From Macrococcus sp. DPC7161 (GTDB lineage: Bacteria > Bacillota > Bacilli > Staphylococcales > Staphylococcaceae), in assembly GCF_004117835.1 (NCBI RefSeq), contig NZ_SDSC01000001.1:62001-126000 (forward strand): a DNA stretch of 64,000 bases, given 5' to 3'. This document shows, one piece after another, positions 17,430 to 26,952 of the stretch (position 1 is its first letter; each line of letters starts with the position of its first letter). The notes beneath the pieces were generated by a model that had not been told where the DNA came from, did not search any database, and worked only from the letters and a program-made list of their open reading frames with translations. The translations under genes were made by a program, and so were the position numbers.

Positions 17430-18611
17430 TTAATAAGTTGTTGTATTTGTTACATTTGATTGTTCAGAACTTGTATCTGTACTATTTTGAACATTATTTG
17501 TATTTTGTTCATCGTTATTTTGATCAACTTTTGGTGTTTTTGGATTTAAATCTTTATTATTTTTATGTTTTTTGTAATCTTTTTCTAAAGTATCTAAATT
17601 TATTTTTTCTAATGGAATTAAATCTCCATAAACAAATGCCATTTTATAATCTAAAAGTGATTGCTTAGGTTTGCTTTCTAAACCTAAATCTTTACGCAAC
17701 AATTTCGAAATACTATAAATATGGTCTAAATCCGGATTGTAATAATAAACGCCATTGTACATATAATCCGTTCCCTTTAGTTGATGGCGTTTAAAGTAGA
17801 CATCATTTGATGAATATTCACTTGCTAATGATTTAATGTTGTCAAATGTAAGGTTATGTTTCGCATTATTACCTACAATTTCAACAAGTTCATCTAATTT
17901 TGATAATGAGTTTGTATCTTTAGCTTTTTTGACTATGGCTTCAATCATTTCCATTTGTCTTCTGCCTCGACCTAAATCTGTATCGACATGTCTACTTCTA
18001 ACAAGCGCTAATGCTTCTTCACCATTTACAACTTGAAGACCTGCTTTTAATTTTGTACGTCCTTTGTCTGTTTTACTTGGTTCATCAATATCGAATGGTA
18101 CTTCAAACTCAATACCACCAAGTTCATCAATTATATCTACGAATGCTTGCATATTTATTCGAACGTAGAAATCTACAGGCGTATTAAAAATATGTTCTAC
18201 TGTTTCCATAGATGATTTTGGACCACCTTCAGCATGTGCATGTGTGATTTTATCATAATAACCAACAGAAGGTATATAACTCAATGTATCTCGTGGAATG
18301 CTTACTAATCGGACTTGTTTATCATCACGATTAAATGTTGCTAAAATCATAGCATCAGTTCTTGCTTCTTCCATCGTTTGTCCATTTTTTCTTCTTGATA
18401 AACTATCATCAATACCTAAAAATAAAATAGAAACATGATCCAATGCAGGATCGACGGCTTTTTGTCTTAATTTAGACTGCTTACTTGCATTAGAAAATGA
18501 TTGATCGATTGCACCTTTTGTTGTCACGTACAAAATACTAGCATAAGTTACTGGAACGATGATTAAACATAAACTTAAGAGTATAAGTACGACTTTAATG
18601 AATTTATTCAT
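17430..18611 (-). CDS. lcpB: LytR-CpsA-Psr family wall-polymer ligase, LcpB-like
   Basis: A 393-aa membrane-anchored enzyme that moves undecaprenyl-linked wall teichoic acid (or other glycopolymer) onto peptidoglycan. Seen: a short cytoplasmic N-terminus, one transmembrane helix (about 6-28), and an extracellular LCP domain (about 58-290) with the family residues in VSILFLGIDDS, RTDAMILATF, SIPRDT, and the late RSRHVDTDLGRGRRQ. The tail after about 340 is low-complexity, rich in Asn and Thr. The position next to atl is the same as lcpB in S. aureus, as I recall. AAAGGTGA precedes the ATG. Confidence 0.88.
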   Translation of the reverse strand: MNKFIKVVLILLSLCLIIVPVTYASILYVTTKGAIDQSFSNASKQSKLRQKAVDPALDHVSILFLGIDDSLSRRKNGQTMEEARTDAMILATFNRDDKQVRLVSIPRDTLSYIPSVGYYDKITHAHAEGGPKSSMETVEHIFNTPVDFYVRINMQAFVDIIDELGGIEFEVPFDIDEPSKTDKGRTKLKAGLQVVNGEEALALVRSRHVDTDLGRGRRQMEMIEAIVKKAKDTNSLSKLDELVEIVGNNAKHNLTFDNIKSLASEYSSNDVYFKRHQLKGTDYMYNGVYYYNPDLDHIYSISKLLRKDLGLESKPKQSLLDYKMAFVYGDLIPLEKINLDTLEKDYKKHKNNKDLNPKTPKVDQNNDEQNTNNVQNSTDTSSEQSNVTNTTTY

Positions 18612-18701
18612 ATATCGTCACCTTTATCATTTTTATAAAACTACAATATTATACTTTGATTTAAGAAGTATTACAAACACATTTACATGAGTGTTTATCA
18701 A

Positions 18702-19726
<1,025 letters not shown>

Positions 19727-20542
19727 ATGACAGAAATGATACCAAGTTTATCTACATATGATTGGAAAAACCATAAAAGTGAAAATGTTTCTATTATCGG
19801 CATCCCATTTAATAATGTATCGAAAAAAGAAATGACAGATCATATTCATAAATTTGTAAATGCTAGCACAAAAGAAAACCTATTTATTGTGACTGCAAAC
19901 CCTGAAATTGCCTATTATGCTCATACGCATGAAAGTTACTACAATAAAATCAAAACAGCAGATTTTATTGTCCCAGATGGCATTGGTATTATAAAAGCAG
20001 CTAAATATTTAAAACAACCAATGAAAGAACGTGTGCCTGGCATTGAATTGATGGAGAATATGTTAAGTATTGCAGATGAACATGAATTACGTGTATTCTT
20101 ATTAGGAGCATCAAAAGAGACCGTTAAAGAATGTAAAAGAAAATTAAGACATACTTATCCTAATGTTGACTTTAAATCCAAACATGGTTATAAAGACGTT
20201 CATGATTATAAAACATTACAAAAGATAAAGAAATTTGATCCTGACTTTGTATTTGTTGCAATGGGTTGTCCAAAGCAAGAGGACTTTATTTTTTATAATC
20301 AGCATCATTTTGAACATACTGTGTTTATGGGTGTCGGTGGCAGTTTTGATGTCTTTAGTGGTAATGTAAAGCGTGCACCAAAACTTTTTATTAATTTAAA
20401 CTTAGAATGGTTATATCGTATTCTAACTGATTTTAAACGTTTAAAGCGGGCATTGATTATACCAATGTTTTTAATGAAAGTATTTCAACAAAAGCATACA
20501 CCAGAACTAAATCCACATGCTCATTTCAAAGAAAAAGAGTAG
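19727..20542 (+). CDS. tarA: Undecaprenyl-PP-GlcNAc ManNAc transferase
   Basis: TarA/TagA adds ManNAc from UDP-ManNAc to undecaprenyl-PP-GlcNAc, the first committed step of wall teichoic acid linkage-unit synthesis, on the inner membrane face. The 271-aa protein shows the WecG/TagA/CpsF family motifs: NPEIAYYA, VPDGIGIIKAAKYL (with the conserved Asp), RVPGIELM, LGASKETV and VAMGCPKQEDF, GVGGSFDVFSG. Strong ribosome site AAGGAGGTG. It is followed 20 bases later by tarG and diverges from tarH. The only other ManNAc-related genes nearby are at 33984 and possibly 45378. Confidence 0.95.
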   Translation: MTEMIPSLSTYDWKNHKSENVSIIGIPFNNVSKKEMTDHIHKFVNASTKENLFIVTANPEIAYYAHTHESYYNKIKTADFIVPDGIGIIKAAKYLKQPMKERVPGIELMENMLSIADEHELRVFLLGASKETVKECKRKLRHTYPNVDFKSKHGYKDVHDYKTLQKIKKFDPDFVFVAMGCPKQEDFIFYNQHHFEHTVFMGVGGSFDVFSGNVKRAPKLFINLNLEWLYRILTDFKRLKRALIIPMFLMKVFQQKHTPELNPHAHFKEKE

Positions 20543-20562
20543 TTTAAGAAAGTAGGAGACAC

Positions 20563-21378
20563 ATGAATGCAATATTCACTGTATTAAAAGAACAAATTAA
20601 AAATTTCTATTTAATACAAAGACTTGCACAATTTCAATTAAAGATTTCAAACCATGATAATTACTTAGGACTCGCTTGGGAAATTATTAATCCATTAATC
20701 CAAATAGGGGTTTATTATTTTGTTTTTGGTTTAGGGATTAGAGGTAACCATGCAGTACACGGCGTACCATTCTTTTTATGGATGTTAGTGGGGATTAGTA
20801 TGTGGTTTTTTGTCAATCAAGGTATTTTGGAAGGCACGAAATCAATAGGTATGAAATTCAATCAAGTTTCAAAGATGAATTTCCCATTATCAACAATTCC
20901 AAGTTATATTTTAATGAGTAAATTTTATGCACATTTAGTATTGGTAGTTTTTGTGATTGTATTATGTGCTATTCAAGGTATATATCCGAGTATTTATATT
21001 TTACAATTGTTAATATACATTCCATGGGTATATATATTTGCTTTATCTGTTACGATGTTAACGTCAACTTTAGCAGTATTGATTCGAGATACTCAAATGA
21101 TGGTACAATCAATTTTACGTATTTTATTTTACCTTTCACCAATTTTATGGGAGGCAAAAGGTAATAGCCACATCATGCAATTTGTTCAAACGACTATCAA
21201 TTTAAATCCGATAAGTTATTTAGCAAATAGTTATAGAAGTGCAATACTATATCATAAATGGCATTTTATCGAGCATCCATATTTAACACTATACAATATT
21301 GCATTTGTAATTTTATTTTTCAGTGTGGGCTCAATCTTACATATGAAATTTAGACATCGATTTAGCGATTTTATGTAG
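20563..21378 (+). CDS. tarG: Teichoic acid ABC exporter, permease subunit
   Basis: Membrane half of the TarGH exporter, target of the drug targocil in S. aureus. The 271-aa protein has an amphipathic N-terminal part ending in LKISNHDNYLGLAWEIINPLIQIG, a typical start of ABC-2 polysaccharide permeases, and six hydrophobic segments with the loop IRDTQMMVQSILRILFYLSPILW. GTAGGAGACAC precedes the ATG. It forms a two-gene unit with tarA, ended by a strong terminator. A second, distinct TarG-like gene is at 35330. Confidence 0.93.
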   Translation: MNAIFTVLKEQIKNFYLIQRLAQFQLKISNHDNYLGLAWEIINPLIQIGVYYFVFGLGIRGNHAVHGVPFFLWMLVGISMWFFVNQGILEGTKSIGMKFNQVSKMNFPLSTIPSYILMSKFYAHLVLVVFVIVLCAIQGIYPSIYILQLLIYIPWVYIFALSVTMLTSTLAVLIRDTQMMVQSILRILFYLSPILWEAKGNSHIMQFVQTTINLNPISYLANSYRSAILYHKWHFIEHPYLTLYNIAFVILFFSVGSILHMKFRHRFSDFM

Positions 21379-21400
21379 ACAATGAAACTGTATATAAAAA

Positions 21401-21431
21401 TAAAAGGTATGCGAACATCGCATACCTTTTT
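21401..21431. terminator. Bidirectional terminator
   Basis: Stem AAAAGGTATGCG / CGCATACCTTTT, loop of about 4, between converging tarG and a GT4 gene. Confidence 0.92.
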
Positions 21432-22575
21432 ATGTAAGTGCATTAATAAATTGTTGGTAAATATGGTTACTTGTATAACTTTGTAAAGTGACCTTTCCAC
21501 CTTCAATCAGTTTATTTCTTAACGAAGCATCTTGAATGCATTGGATGATTTGATCACCGAATTGTGTGGTATTGAAACATTCACTAACAAGTGCGTTTTC
21601 ATGATGTTTTAATAACGTTTGTGGACCTAATGGCGCATTGAAACTCACGACGGCATTATTAAATAAAAATGCCTCTAAAATCACCATGCCAAAACCTTCA
21701 CTTCTAGATGGAATCACAGTGATTTTGGATTTTTGAAGCAATGATTCTACATCTGTTGTGCTTGGATGTATGGTCATTAAATCATTGAGGTGATGCTGTT
21801 GAATCAATTTTTCTAATGTGTTGTGTTCACTACCATCGCCATAAATATTTACTTTGTAATTCATTTTACGTAAATACATTTTAATTTTATTAATTGCGTC
21901 AATTAATAAATCAAAGCCTTTTTCATATTCTAATCTTCCAAGTGCAAGAATGGTATTTTCTTTTTGCATATTTGATTGAAGCTCTGCTTTGGCAATGTTT
22001 GGTACACAAATGATTTTAAGGTGTTCATTAAATATAGTTTCATAAGTGCGTTTATCAAGTTCGGTCAATGTCGTTAAATAATCCAATTTCGGATATAACT
22101 GTTTTATGCGCTGTTGCAAACGTGGTGTGTGTGCATGATAATGCATATGTTCCATTCCAATCGTTTTTGTTGTCGCATAAGTTGCGATTAACAGATTGTA
22201 TGTTGCTCTGGTACCAACAAGGTAATCTGTGCTTACTGTTTTTATTTTATTAATTAATACTTTTTCAATGTAACTAGAAAATTGATTAATTCCTGGCTCA
22301 TCAGGTTGAATTAATTTTGGTTTGAGTAAAGGCGTATATTTTCTTATTCTATTTGCTATCAAAGGTGTTAAGTGCTTTTTATTCGAGTAATCAATGATAT
22401 AATCAATAGTGATATTTGGATGTAGCGGATAGGCCGTTTGCGTGCCATTTTTAAATACCGTTAAAATGGTTACAGCATGTCCTTTTTCACTTAATTCATT
22501 TGCTAAATGTGTGATAGATCTTGTTGTGCCACCAATATGATAAATATTATGAATTAAAAATGTAAATGATTGCAT
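21430..22575 (-). CDS. GT4 family glycosyltransferase (teichoic acid type)
   Basis: A 381-aa GT-B fold retaining glycosyltransferase. Seen: the opening FLIHNIYHIGGTTRSITHLANEL, with the acceptor-side loop common in poly(glycerol-phosphate) glucosyltransferases, and the donor-site motif SRSEGFGMVILEAF near residue 305. It is shorter than TarM (about 490 aa) or TagE (about 670 aa), so it is neither. Lying between tarG and tarB, it probably decorates the wall polymer or its linkage unit; the sugar is not predictable. AGGAGA precedes the ATG. It diverges from tarB. Confidence 0.75.
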   Translation of the reverse strand: MQSFTFLIHNIYHIGGTTRSITHLANELSEKGHAVTILTVFKNGTQTAYPLHPNITIDYIIDYSNKKHLTPLIANRIRKYTPLLKPKLIQPDEPGINQFSSYIEKVLINKIKTVSTDYLVGTRATYNLLIATYATTKTIGMEHMHYHAHTPRLQQRIKQLYPKLDYLTTLTELDKRTYETIFNEHLKIICVPNIAKAELQSNMQKENTILALGRLEYEKGFDLLIDAINKIKMYLRKMNYKVNIYGDGSEHNTLEKLIQQHHLNDLMTIHPSTTDVESLLQKSKITVIPSRSEGFGMVILEAFLFNNAVVSFNAPLGPQTLLKHHENALVSECFNTTQFGDQIIQCIQDASLRNKLIEGGKVTLQSYTSNHIYQQFINALT

Positions 22576-22603
22576 ATGATTCTCCTGTAAATGAGGTATT
22601 TTT

Positions 22604-23674
22604 ATGAAAAGAAAATTGATAAAAGGGACTTATTTAACCCTAATTAAACTTTTTGATTGTTTAATCAAAACGAAAACCAATAAAACAATTTTTAACAAAA
22701 AAAACATAGTGTTACTGATGACTTTTAAAGAAGATATGATGCCGATACTTGATGCATTGCATCAAAAAGGTACGTACCGAATCACTTTATTATATCATCC
22801 GAAATATGAATCATTCTTGCAATTACCAAAATATCATGATATCGTCAAAATTCCTCTTGGCAATCGATATGTTTTAAAGCATATTAAAGCCATTAAGAGC
22901 GCATCTATCGTCGTTATTGATACATATTATTTAATGTTAGGTAGTTTAAAAAAGTCGAGTCAACAAGAAGTCATTCAAGTATGGCACGCAAGTAGTGCAT
23001 TAAAAAAATTCGGTTTAGAGGATGCAGCGTTAAATCAAAATGATCAAAAAATGATACGTCAGTATAAGTCAGTCTACAATTTTACAGATAGTTATGTCGT
23101 TGCAGGTAGTCAAATGGAAGCTATTTTTAAACGCTCACTTGATGCAGAAAAGAAACAATTCTTAAGATTTGGATTAGCACGATTAAATCAAGAATATACA
23201 ATCCATAATCGTGATGTGCTAGAGCAGCCAATACTATTTTTACCGACGTATAGAGATTACGAAATTTCGGAAGAAGACAAATTAAATGAACATGATATAG
23301 AGGGACTAATCATTAGAGCACATCCTAGTGATTGCAATTACCAAACATCGTCAATCATTAAGAATAAGTCATTGGATGAATTGATTACGATGAGTAGTGT
23401 AGTTATTACAGACTATAGTTCATTGGCTGTAGAAGCGGCATATAAAGGTAAACCAGTAATGCTATTTGTTCCTGATGAAGAAAAATATCATCAAACTAGA
23501 GGATTGAATGAAGCCTATTTTAATATCTCTAAAAAAAATAAAGCATATAATAAATCTGAATTGAAAGCTTGTTTAAATAATATACAGCCAATTGACATAA
23601 CAAATTGGGTAAATTATCAAACTGAAGATGCACTAGCACATTTAATCCATTATATAGAGGAGAGGGTTCGATGA
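22604..23674 (+). CDS. tarB: Teichoic acid glycerol-phosphate primase
   Basis: TarB adds the first glycerol phosphate from CDP-glycerol to the GlcNAc-ManNAc linkage unit. The 356-aa protein has the TagF-family catalytic domain with the primase form of the motif, QVWHASSALKKFG (His128), then FLPTYRDY, RAHPSD (second active-site His) and TDYSSLAVEA. The WHAS.ALKKFG form separates it from the HGTP type polymerases downstream. Its TGA overlaps the tarX ATG (ATGA), so the two are translationally coupled. GAGG lies before the ATG. Confidence 0.92.
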   Translation: MKRKLIKGTYLTLIKLFDCLIKTKTNKTIFNKKNIVLLMTFKEDMMPILDALHQKGTYRITLLYHPKYESFLQLPKYHDIVKIPLGNRYVLKHIKAIKSASIVVIDTYYLMLGSLKKSSQQEVIQVWHASSALKKFGLEDAALNQNDQKMIRQYKSVYNFTDSYVVAGSQMEAIFKRSLDAEKKQFLRFGLARLNQEYTIHNRDVLEQPILFLPTYRDYEISEEDKLNEHDIEGLIIRAHPSDCNYQTSSIIKNKSLDELITMSSVVITDYSSLAVEAAYKGKPVMLFVPDEEKYHQTRGLNEAYFNISKKNKAYNKSELKACLNNIQPIDITNWVNYQTEDALAHLIHYIEERVR

Positions 23675-24765
23675 TTACAGTCGTTATTCCTGTGTACAAT
23701 GCATCGGAATATATCCAACGTGCATTAGCATCCATACAATCCATTAAAGCGATTCCGATAGAAATACTATGCATTAATGATGGATCAACAGATGATAGTG
23801 TTAATGTAATTGAAGAATATAAAAATGACTTACCTAACTATCAAACTTTACGTATTTTATCGAAAGCGAATCAAGGTGCTGCAGCTGCAAGAAATGAAGG
23901 TATTCAACATGCTCGCTTTCCATATATCATGTTTTTAGATAGTGATGACCAGCTCGCACCAAATGCAATCGATATTTTTGTAGATGCTCTTCAAAAATAT
24001 CCAAATCATGCAGTTTATGTTGGACAACTTGTTCATTTCAAAAATAATCAAATCATTAAACTTAAAAATCACCAATTAAAGCCAGGACCAACTACTTTAA
24101 GCGAGCAACCTGAATTACTCCAATCAATTGGTCCAGGAGCGAAATTGTATCATCGTCAATGGATTAAAAAAGGATTTGATTCAGGTATTACATTTTGTGA
24201 AGAACACACGTTTAACACGCGTGTATTTTTAAAATCGGTATTTGTATTAAATGAAATTGTCTATTACTACACACAAGATGATCGCAATAGCATCACACAA
24301 GATTATACAAATTTAGATAAGTACATGAAAGATGCAATTAAAGTAAGGAAAAATATGTTTACTTTAATCAATACTACAAATGATATTGAAACTAATGTAG
24401 CATGTGACCGTGTGAAAGCTTATTATAGTTACCGTATGGATAATTTGATAATAAGCTACTTACTGAAAAATGCATTACAACAAAAAGCTTCAATTCAATT
24501 TCAAGATTCAATAATACCTTATTTGAACCACATTTTTGAAGATACATACGATGAAAAAAGCTTGATACAACTCATTGAATTCTTATTTAGGTATTTAAAT
24601 CAAAGTGATCGAATGCAATTAAATTTATATTTAAGACAGAAGAAATTTGATTTTGAAAAACTCAATTTAAATCCTAATCATAAAATGTCATTTATAGTGA
24701 AACGTTCATTGAACAACACGAAGGATCAAATAAAATTAACCATCAAAAAACGCCTAAAACACTAA
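23671..24765 (+). CDS. tarX: GT2 glycosyltransferase of the tar operon
   Basis: A 364-aa GT-A fold glycosyltransferase, equivalent to TarX/TagX of staphylococcal tar operons, whose reaction is not settled. Seen: the opening VVIPVYNASEYIQRALASI, the metal/donor motif INDGSTDDS, and FLDSDDQ (Asp90, Asp92), then a C-terminal helical half without recognisable motifs. The start overlaps the tarB stop. Its stop codon lies inside the bidirectional terminator that separates it from the converging TagF-like gene. Confidence 0.85.
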   Translation: MITVVIPVYNASEYIQRALASIQSIKAIPIEILCINDGSTDDSVNVIEEYKNDLPNYQTLRILSKANQGAAAARNEGIQHARFPYIMFLDSDDQLAPNAIDIFVDALQKYPNHAVYVGQLVHFKNNQIIKLKNHQLKPGPTTLSEQPELLQSIGPGAKLYHRQWIKKGFDSGITFCEEHTFNTRVFLKSVFVLNEIVYYYTQDDRNSITQDYTNLDKYMKDAIKVRKNMFTLINTTNDIETNVACDRVKAYYSYRMDNLIISYLLKNALQQKASIQFQDSIIPYLNHIFEDTYDEKSLIQLIEFLFRYLNQSDRMQLNLYLRQKKFDFEKLNLNPNHKMSFIVKRSLNNTKDQIKLTIKKRLKH

Positions 24766-24787
24766 ATTAAGTGTTTAGGCGTTTTTT
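24744..24787. terminator. Bidirectional terminator overlapping both gene ends
   Basis: Stem AAAAAACGCCTAAA / TTTAGGCGTTTTTT with paired CACT/AGTG extension. The tarX stop (24763-24765) and the opposing stop (24767-24769) both lie in it, one base apart. Confidence 0.93.
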
Positions 24788-26416
24788 GATTAAATTTATT
24801 AATTGATCGTTATTTGTCGTTTGATTTATGAATTTAGAAGAGTGGGCTACATGTGTTTTGTATATTAAGTCTTGAATAAGTGTTTCTCTGTTGTAATAAA
24901 TAATCGGTTGTAAATCGTTAATAACACTGTCATATACACCTCTAGTAGCAATGTACGTTTCATAATCATCCATTAATAAATAAGATGGGATATTTAAAGC
25001 TAAACTATCAAAAATAACCGATGAATAATCTGATAGGACAACATCAGCAATGACCAATAAATCTTCAGTTGCTTCTTCGACTATTTTGCCATTCACAGTT
25101 GCATTTGATGTAGGATGTGGCTTAGATAAAACATGAAAATATTGTTCTAATTGTTTCATTTCTAACGGTTCATAATCATAATCTTTCCAAGTAGGTAAAT
25201 AAATAAGAATAGGTTTATCATTACTTAATCCATATTTGTTAAGAATTGTATCTTTAATTGTATGTTGCTGATTTAGACGTTGTGCTTTCAAATAATGTAA
25301 TCTTGGGTAACCATAATGAATGATATTTGTATTTTTTAAATGAAAAGCAGTTTTGAATAAGTTATCTGCTGATGGATGATCTGTTAAAAAATAATCCGTT
25401 CTCATTAGTTTATTGTACTTTCTATATTTATATAAAAAGATGTTTTGATTTTGGTATGGTTCTAAACTATCTAAAAATAACTTTTTAATCGGTGTACCAT
25501 GCCATAAATTAAATACATAACCATTTGTAATGAAGTCATCAGGAGCAAATGACTCTAATATGACAACACGTGCGTGTTCAATCAATTTGCTTGATTGAGA
25601 TTTTGGCACAAAATAGTTTGAATTATTTGTGTGTAATAATGGATCATTATCTTCTAAAATAAAATAAATAGGAACATGATTATTTTGTATCATCTCTTCA
25701 AATAAGTATTTTGAGTTGCCTCGATACTGAAAATCGAATCCTAAAAACACAATTATTTGTTTAGTAGCTTTAATATTTCTTTCTTGAACAAGGTGTTGAT
25801 ACGGTTTTAATTTTCGTTTCAAGAAATATCGATACAATGCAGGATATAATTTTAATTTACTAATAAAAAAGTTTAATAAGTTAAAACGGTTCATTAAAGT
25901 ATCGATTGACAATAACGTACTTGCATCATTATTGATGCATTTTATCTGATTTCCATAATATCTACCAAGTTGTTCTAAACGATCTCCATAGGATTGAACT
26001 AAGTGTTTTGTAGGCTTTAAATTCTGATTAAATGAAAATACTACATGACCATCAACAAGTATTGTTGCTTGATTTAATAACACCATTAAAGATAAATCAA
26101 ATAATGTATATTCATTGTGCTCCTTTAAAAGCCGCTTTAATTTTTCTACATGAAAAATCATAGCAGGCTGAAAATTCACAGCGAGAAGTAACGATGTATC
26201 GACTTGAGATTCACCAAAAATAGACCATTGATTCGTATAGTCATCATCCAATAAATAATCAGTAAAAATATGGTCGTTGGATAGATTAACAGCATGAAGT
26301 TGATACTTGTCAATAAACATATTTTCCGTATTAAAAATAACATAATCTGTTTTAATATCCTTTATTAAATTGTAGGAAATAAGCGTATTTTCTTGAATAT
26401 TCATAAATGAAATCAT
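24767..26416 (-). CDS. CDP-glycerol glycerophosphotransferase family (TarF/TagF-like)
   Basis: A 549-aa peripheral membrane enzyme. The C-terminal half (about 220-545) is a TagF-type catalytic domain with LWHGTPIKK (His306), LPTWKDY, SKPHPTS (His434) and SDYSSVIFDS. The N-terminal half is not a known domain to me; a stretch near 100-130 (LFDLSLMVLLNQATILVDG) resembles the C-terminal half of a GT2 domain that has lost its catalytic part. The HGTP motif is the glycerol-phosphate polymerase form, so TarF or TagF activity is likelier than ribitol transfer. It follows tagD on the same strand with a terminator between, and has its own GAGGTG site. Exact role (priming, extension) cannot be told. Confidence 0.78.
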   Translation of the reverse strand: MISFMNIQENTLISYNLIKDIKTDYVIFNTENMFIDKYQLHAVNLSNDHIFTDYLLDDDYTNQWSIFGESQVDTSLLLAVNFQPAMIFHVEKLKRLLKEHNEYTLFDLSLMVLLNQATILVDGHVVFSFNQNLKPTKHLVQSYGDRLEQLGRYYGNQIKCINNDASTLLSIDTLMNRFNLLNFFISKLKLYPALYRYFLKRKLKPYQHLVQERNIKATKQIIVFLGFDFQYRGNSKYLFEEMIQNNHVPIYFILEDNDPLLHTNNSNYFVPKSQSSKLIEHARVVILESFAPDDFITNGYVFNLWHGTPIKKLFLDSLEPYQNQNIFLYKYRKYNKLMRTDYFLTDHPSADNLFKTAFHLKNTNIIHYGYPRLHYLKAQRLNQQHTIKDTILNKYGLSNDKPILIYLPTWKDYDYEPLEMKQLEQYFHVLSKPHPTSNATVNGKIVEEATEDLLVIADVVLSDYSSVIFDSLALNIPSYLLMDDYETYIATRGVYDSVINDLQPIIYYNRETLIQDLIYKTHVAHSSKFINQTTNNDQLINLIKKRLNT

Positions 26417-26426
26417 ATGTCACCTC

Positions 26427-26456
26427 GAAAAAAAAGCCAGAGCTTGAGCTCTAGCA
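26427..26456 (-). terminator. Terminator after tagD
   Basis: Stem GCTAGAGCT / AGCTCTGGC with one wobble pair, T-run after. It sits between tagD and the TagF-like gene, so readthrough or a separate start is needed for the latter. Confidence 0.8.
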
Positions 26457-26458
26457 GT

Positions 26459-26857
26459 TTATTTTGCATCTTTACCGTATAATTCTCTTTTAATTTGAGT
26501 AGTCGAAATACCTTCAGTACGATTAATATAAACAACTTCACATTGGTCTTTTAAGAAGTCGAATTCGCCTTCCCAGTCATGACCCATAACGAACGTGTCT
26601 ATTTCATATTTACCAATATCTGTTTTCTTTTGTTCCCAATTATTTTCTGGAATAACTAAATCAACATAGCGTACTGACTCTAACATCATTTTACGTTGTT
26701 CGTAGTCATAGTAAGATTTTTTATTTTTTAATTTGTTAAATTCATCTGTAGAAAGTGCTACAATTAAGTAATCACCCATCTCACGTGCACGACGTAATAA
26801 TTCAATGTGCCCGTAGTGTAATAAATCATATGTACCATAAGTAATAACGCGTCTCAT
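26459..26857 (-). CDS. tarD: Glycerol-3-phosphate cytidylyltransferase
   Basis: Makes CDP-glycerol, the donor for TarB and the TagF-family enzymes. The 132-aa protein is a full-length TagD/TarD: GTYDLLHYGHIELLRRA with the HxGH nucleotide site (His14, His17), RYVDLVIPE, and the C-terminal ISTTQIK signature. GGAGGTC lies before the ATG. In S. aureus tarD ends the tarGBXD operon; here it is on the opposite strand and separated from tarX by a TagF-like gene. It diverges from the large double TagF gene at 26953. Confidence 0.95.
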   Translation of the reverse strand: MRRVITYGTYDLLHYGHIELLRRAREMGDYLIVALSTDEFNKLKNKKSYYDYEQRKMMLESVRYVDLVIPENNWEQKKTDIGKYEIDTFVMGHDWEGEFDFLKDQCEVVYINRTEGISTTQIKRELYGKDAK

Positions 26858-26952
26858 CAGAAGACCTCCAAGTTATAAATGTATCATTCGTAAATTTTAT
26901 GTTAATATACTAATGAGTTTTTGTAAATAATATTAAGTTGAAAGGTGAAATT

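Noticed and set aside
17288-17668. Plus-strand open frame of 126 codons over the lcpB tail.
   Set aside because: Tyr/Leu-rich shadow of a low-complexity Asn/Lys/Thr tail; no ribosome site.
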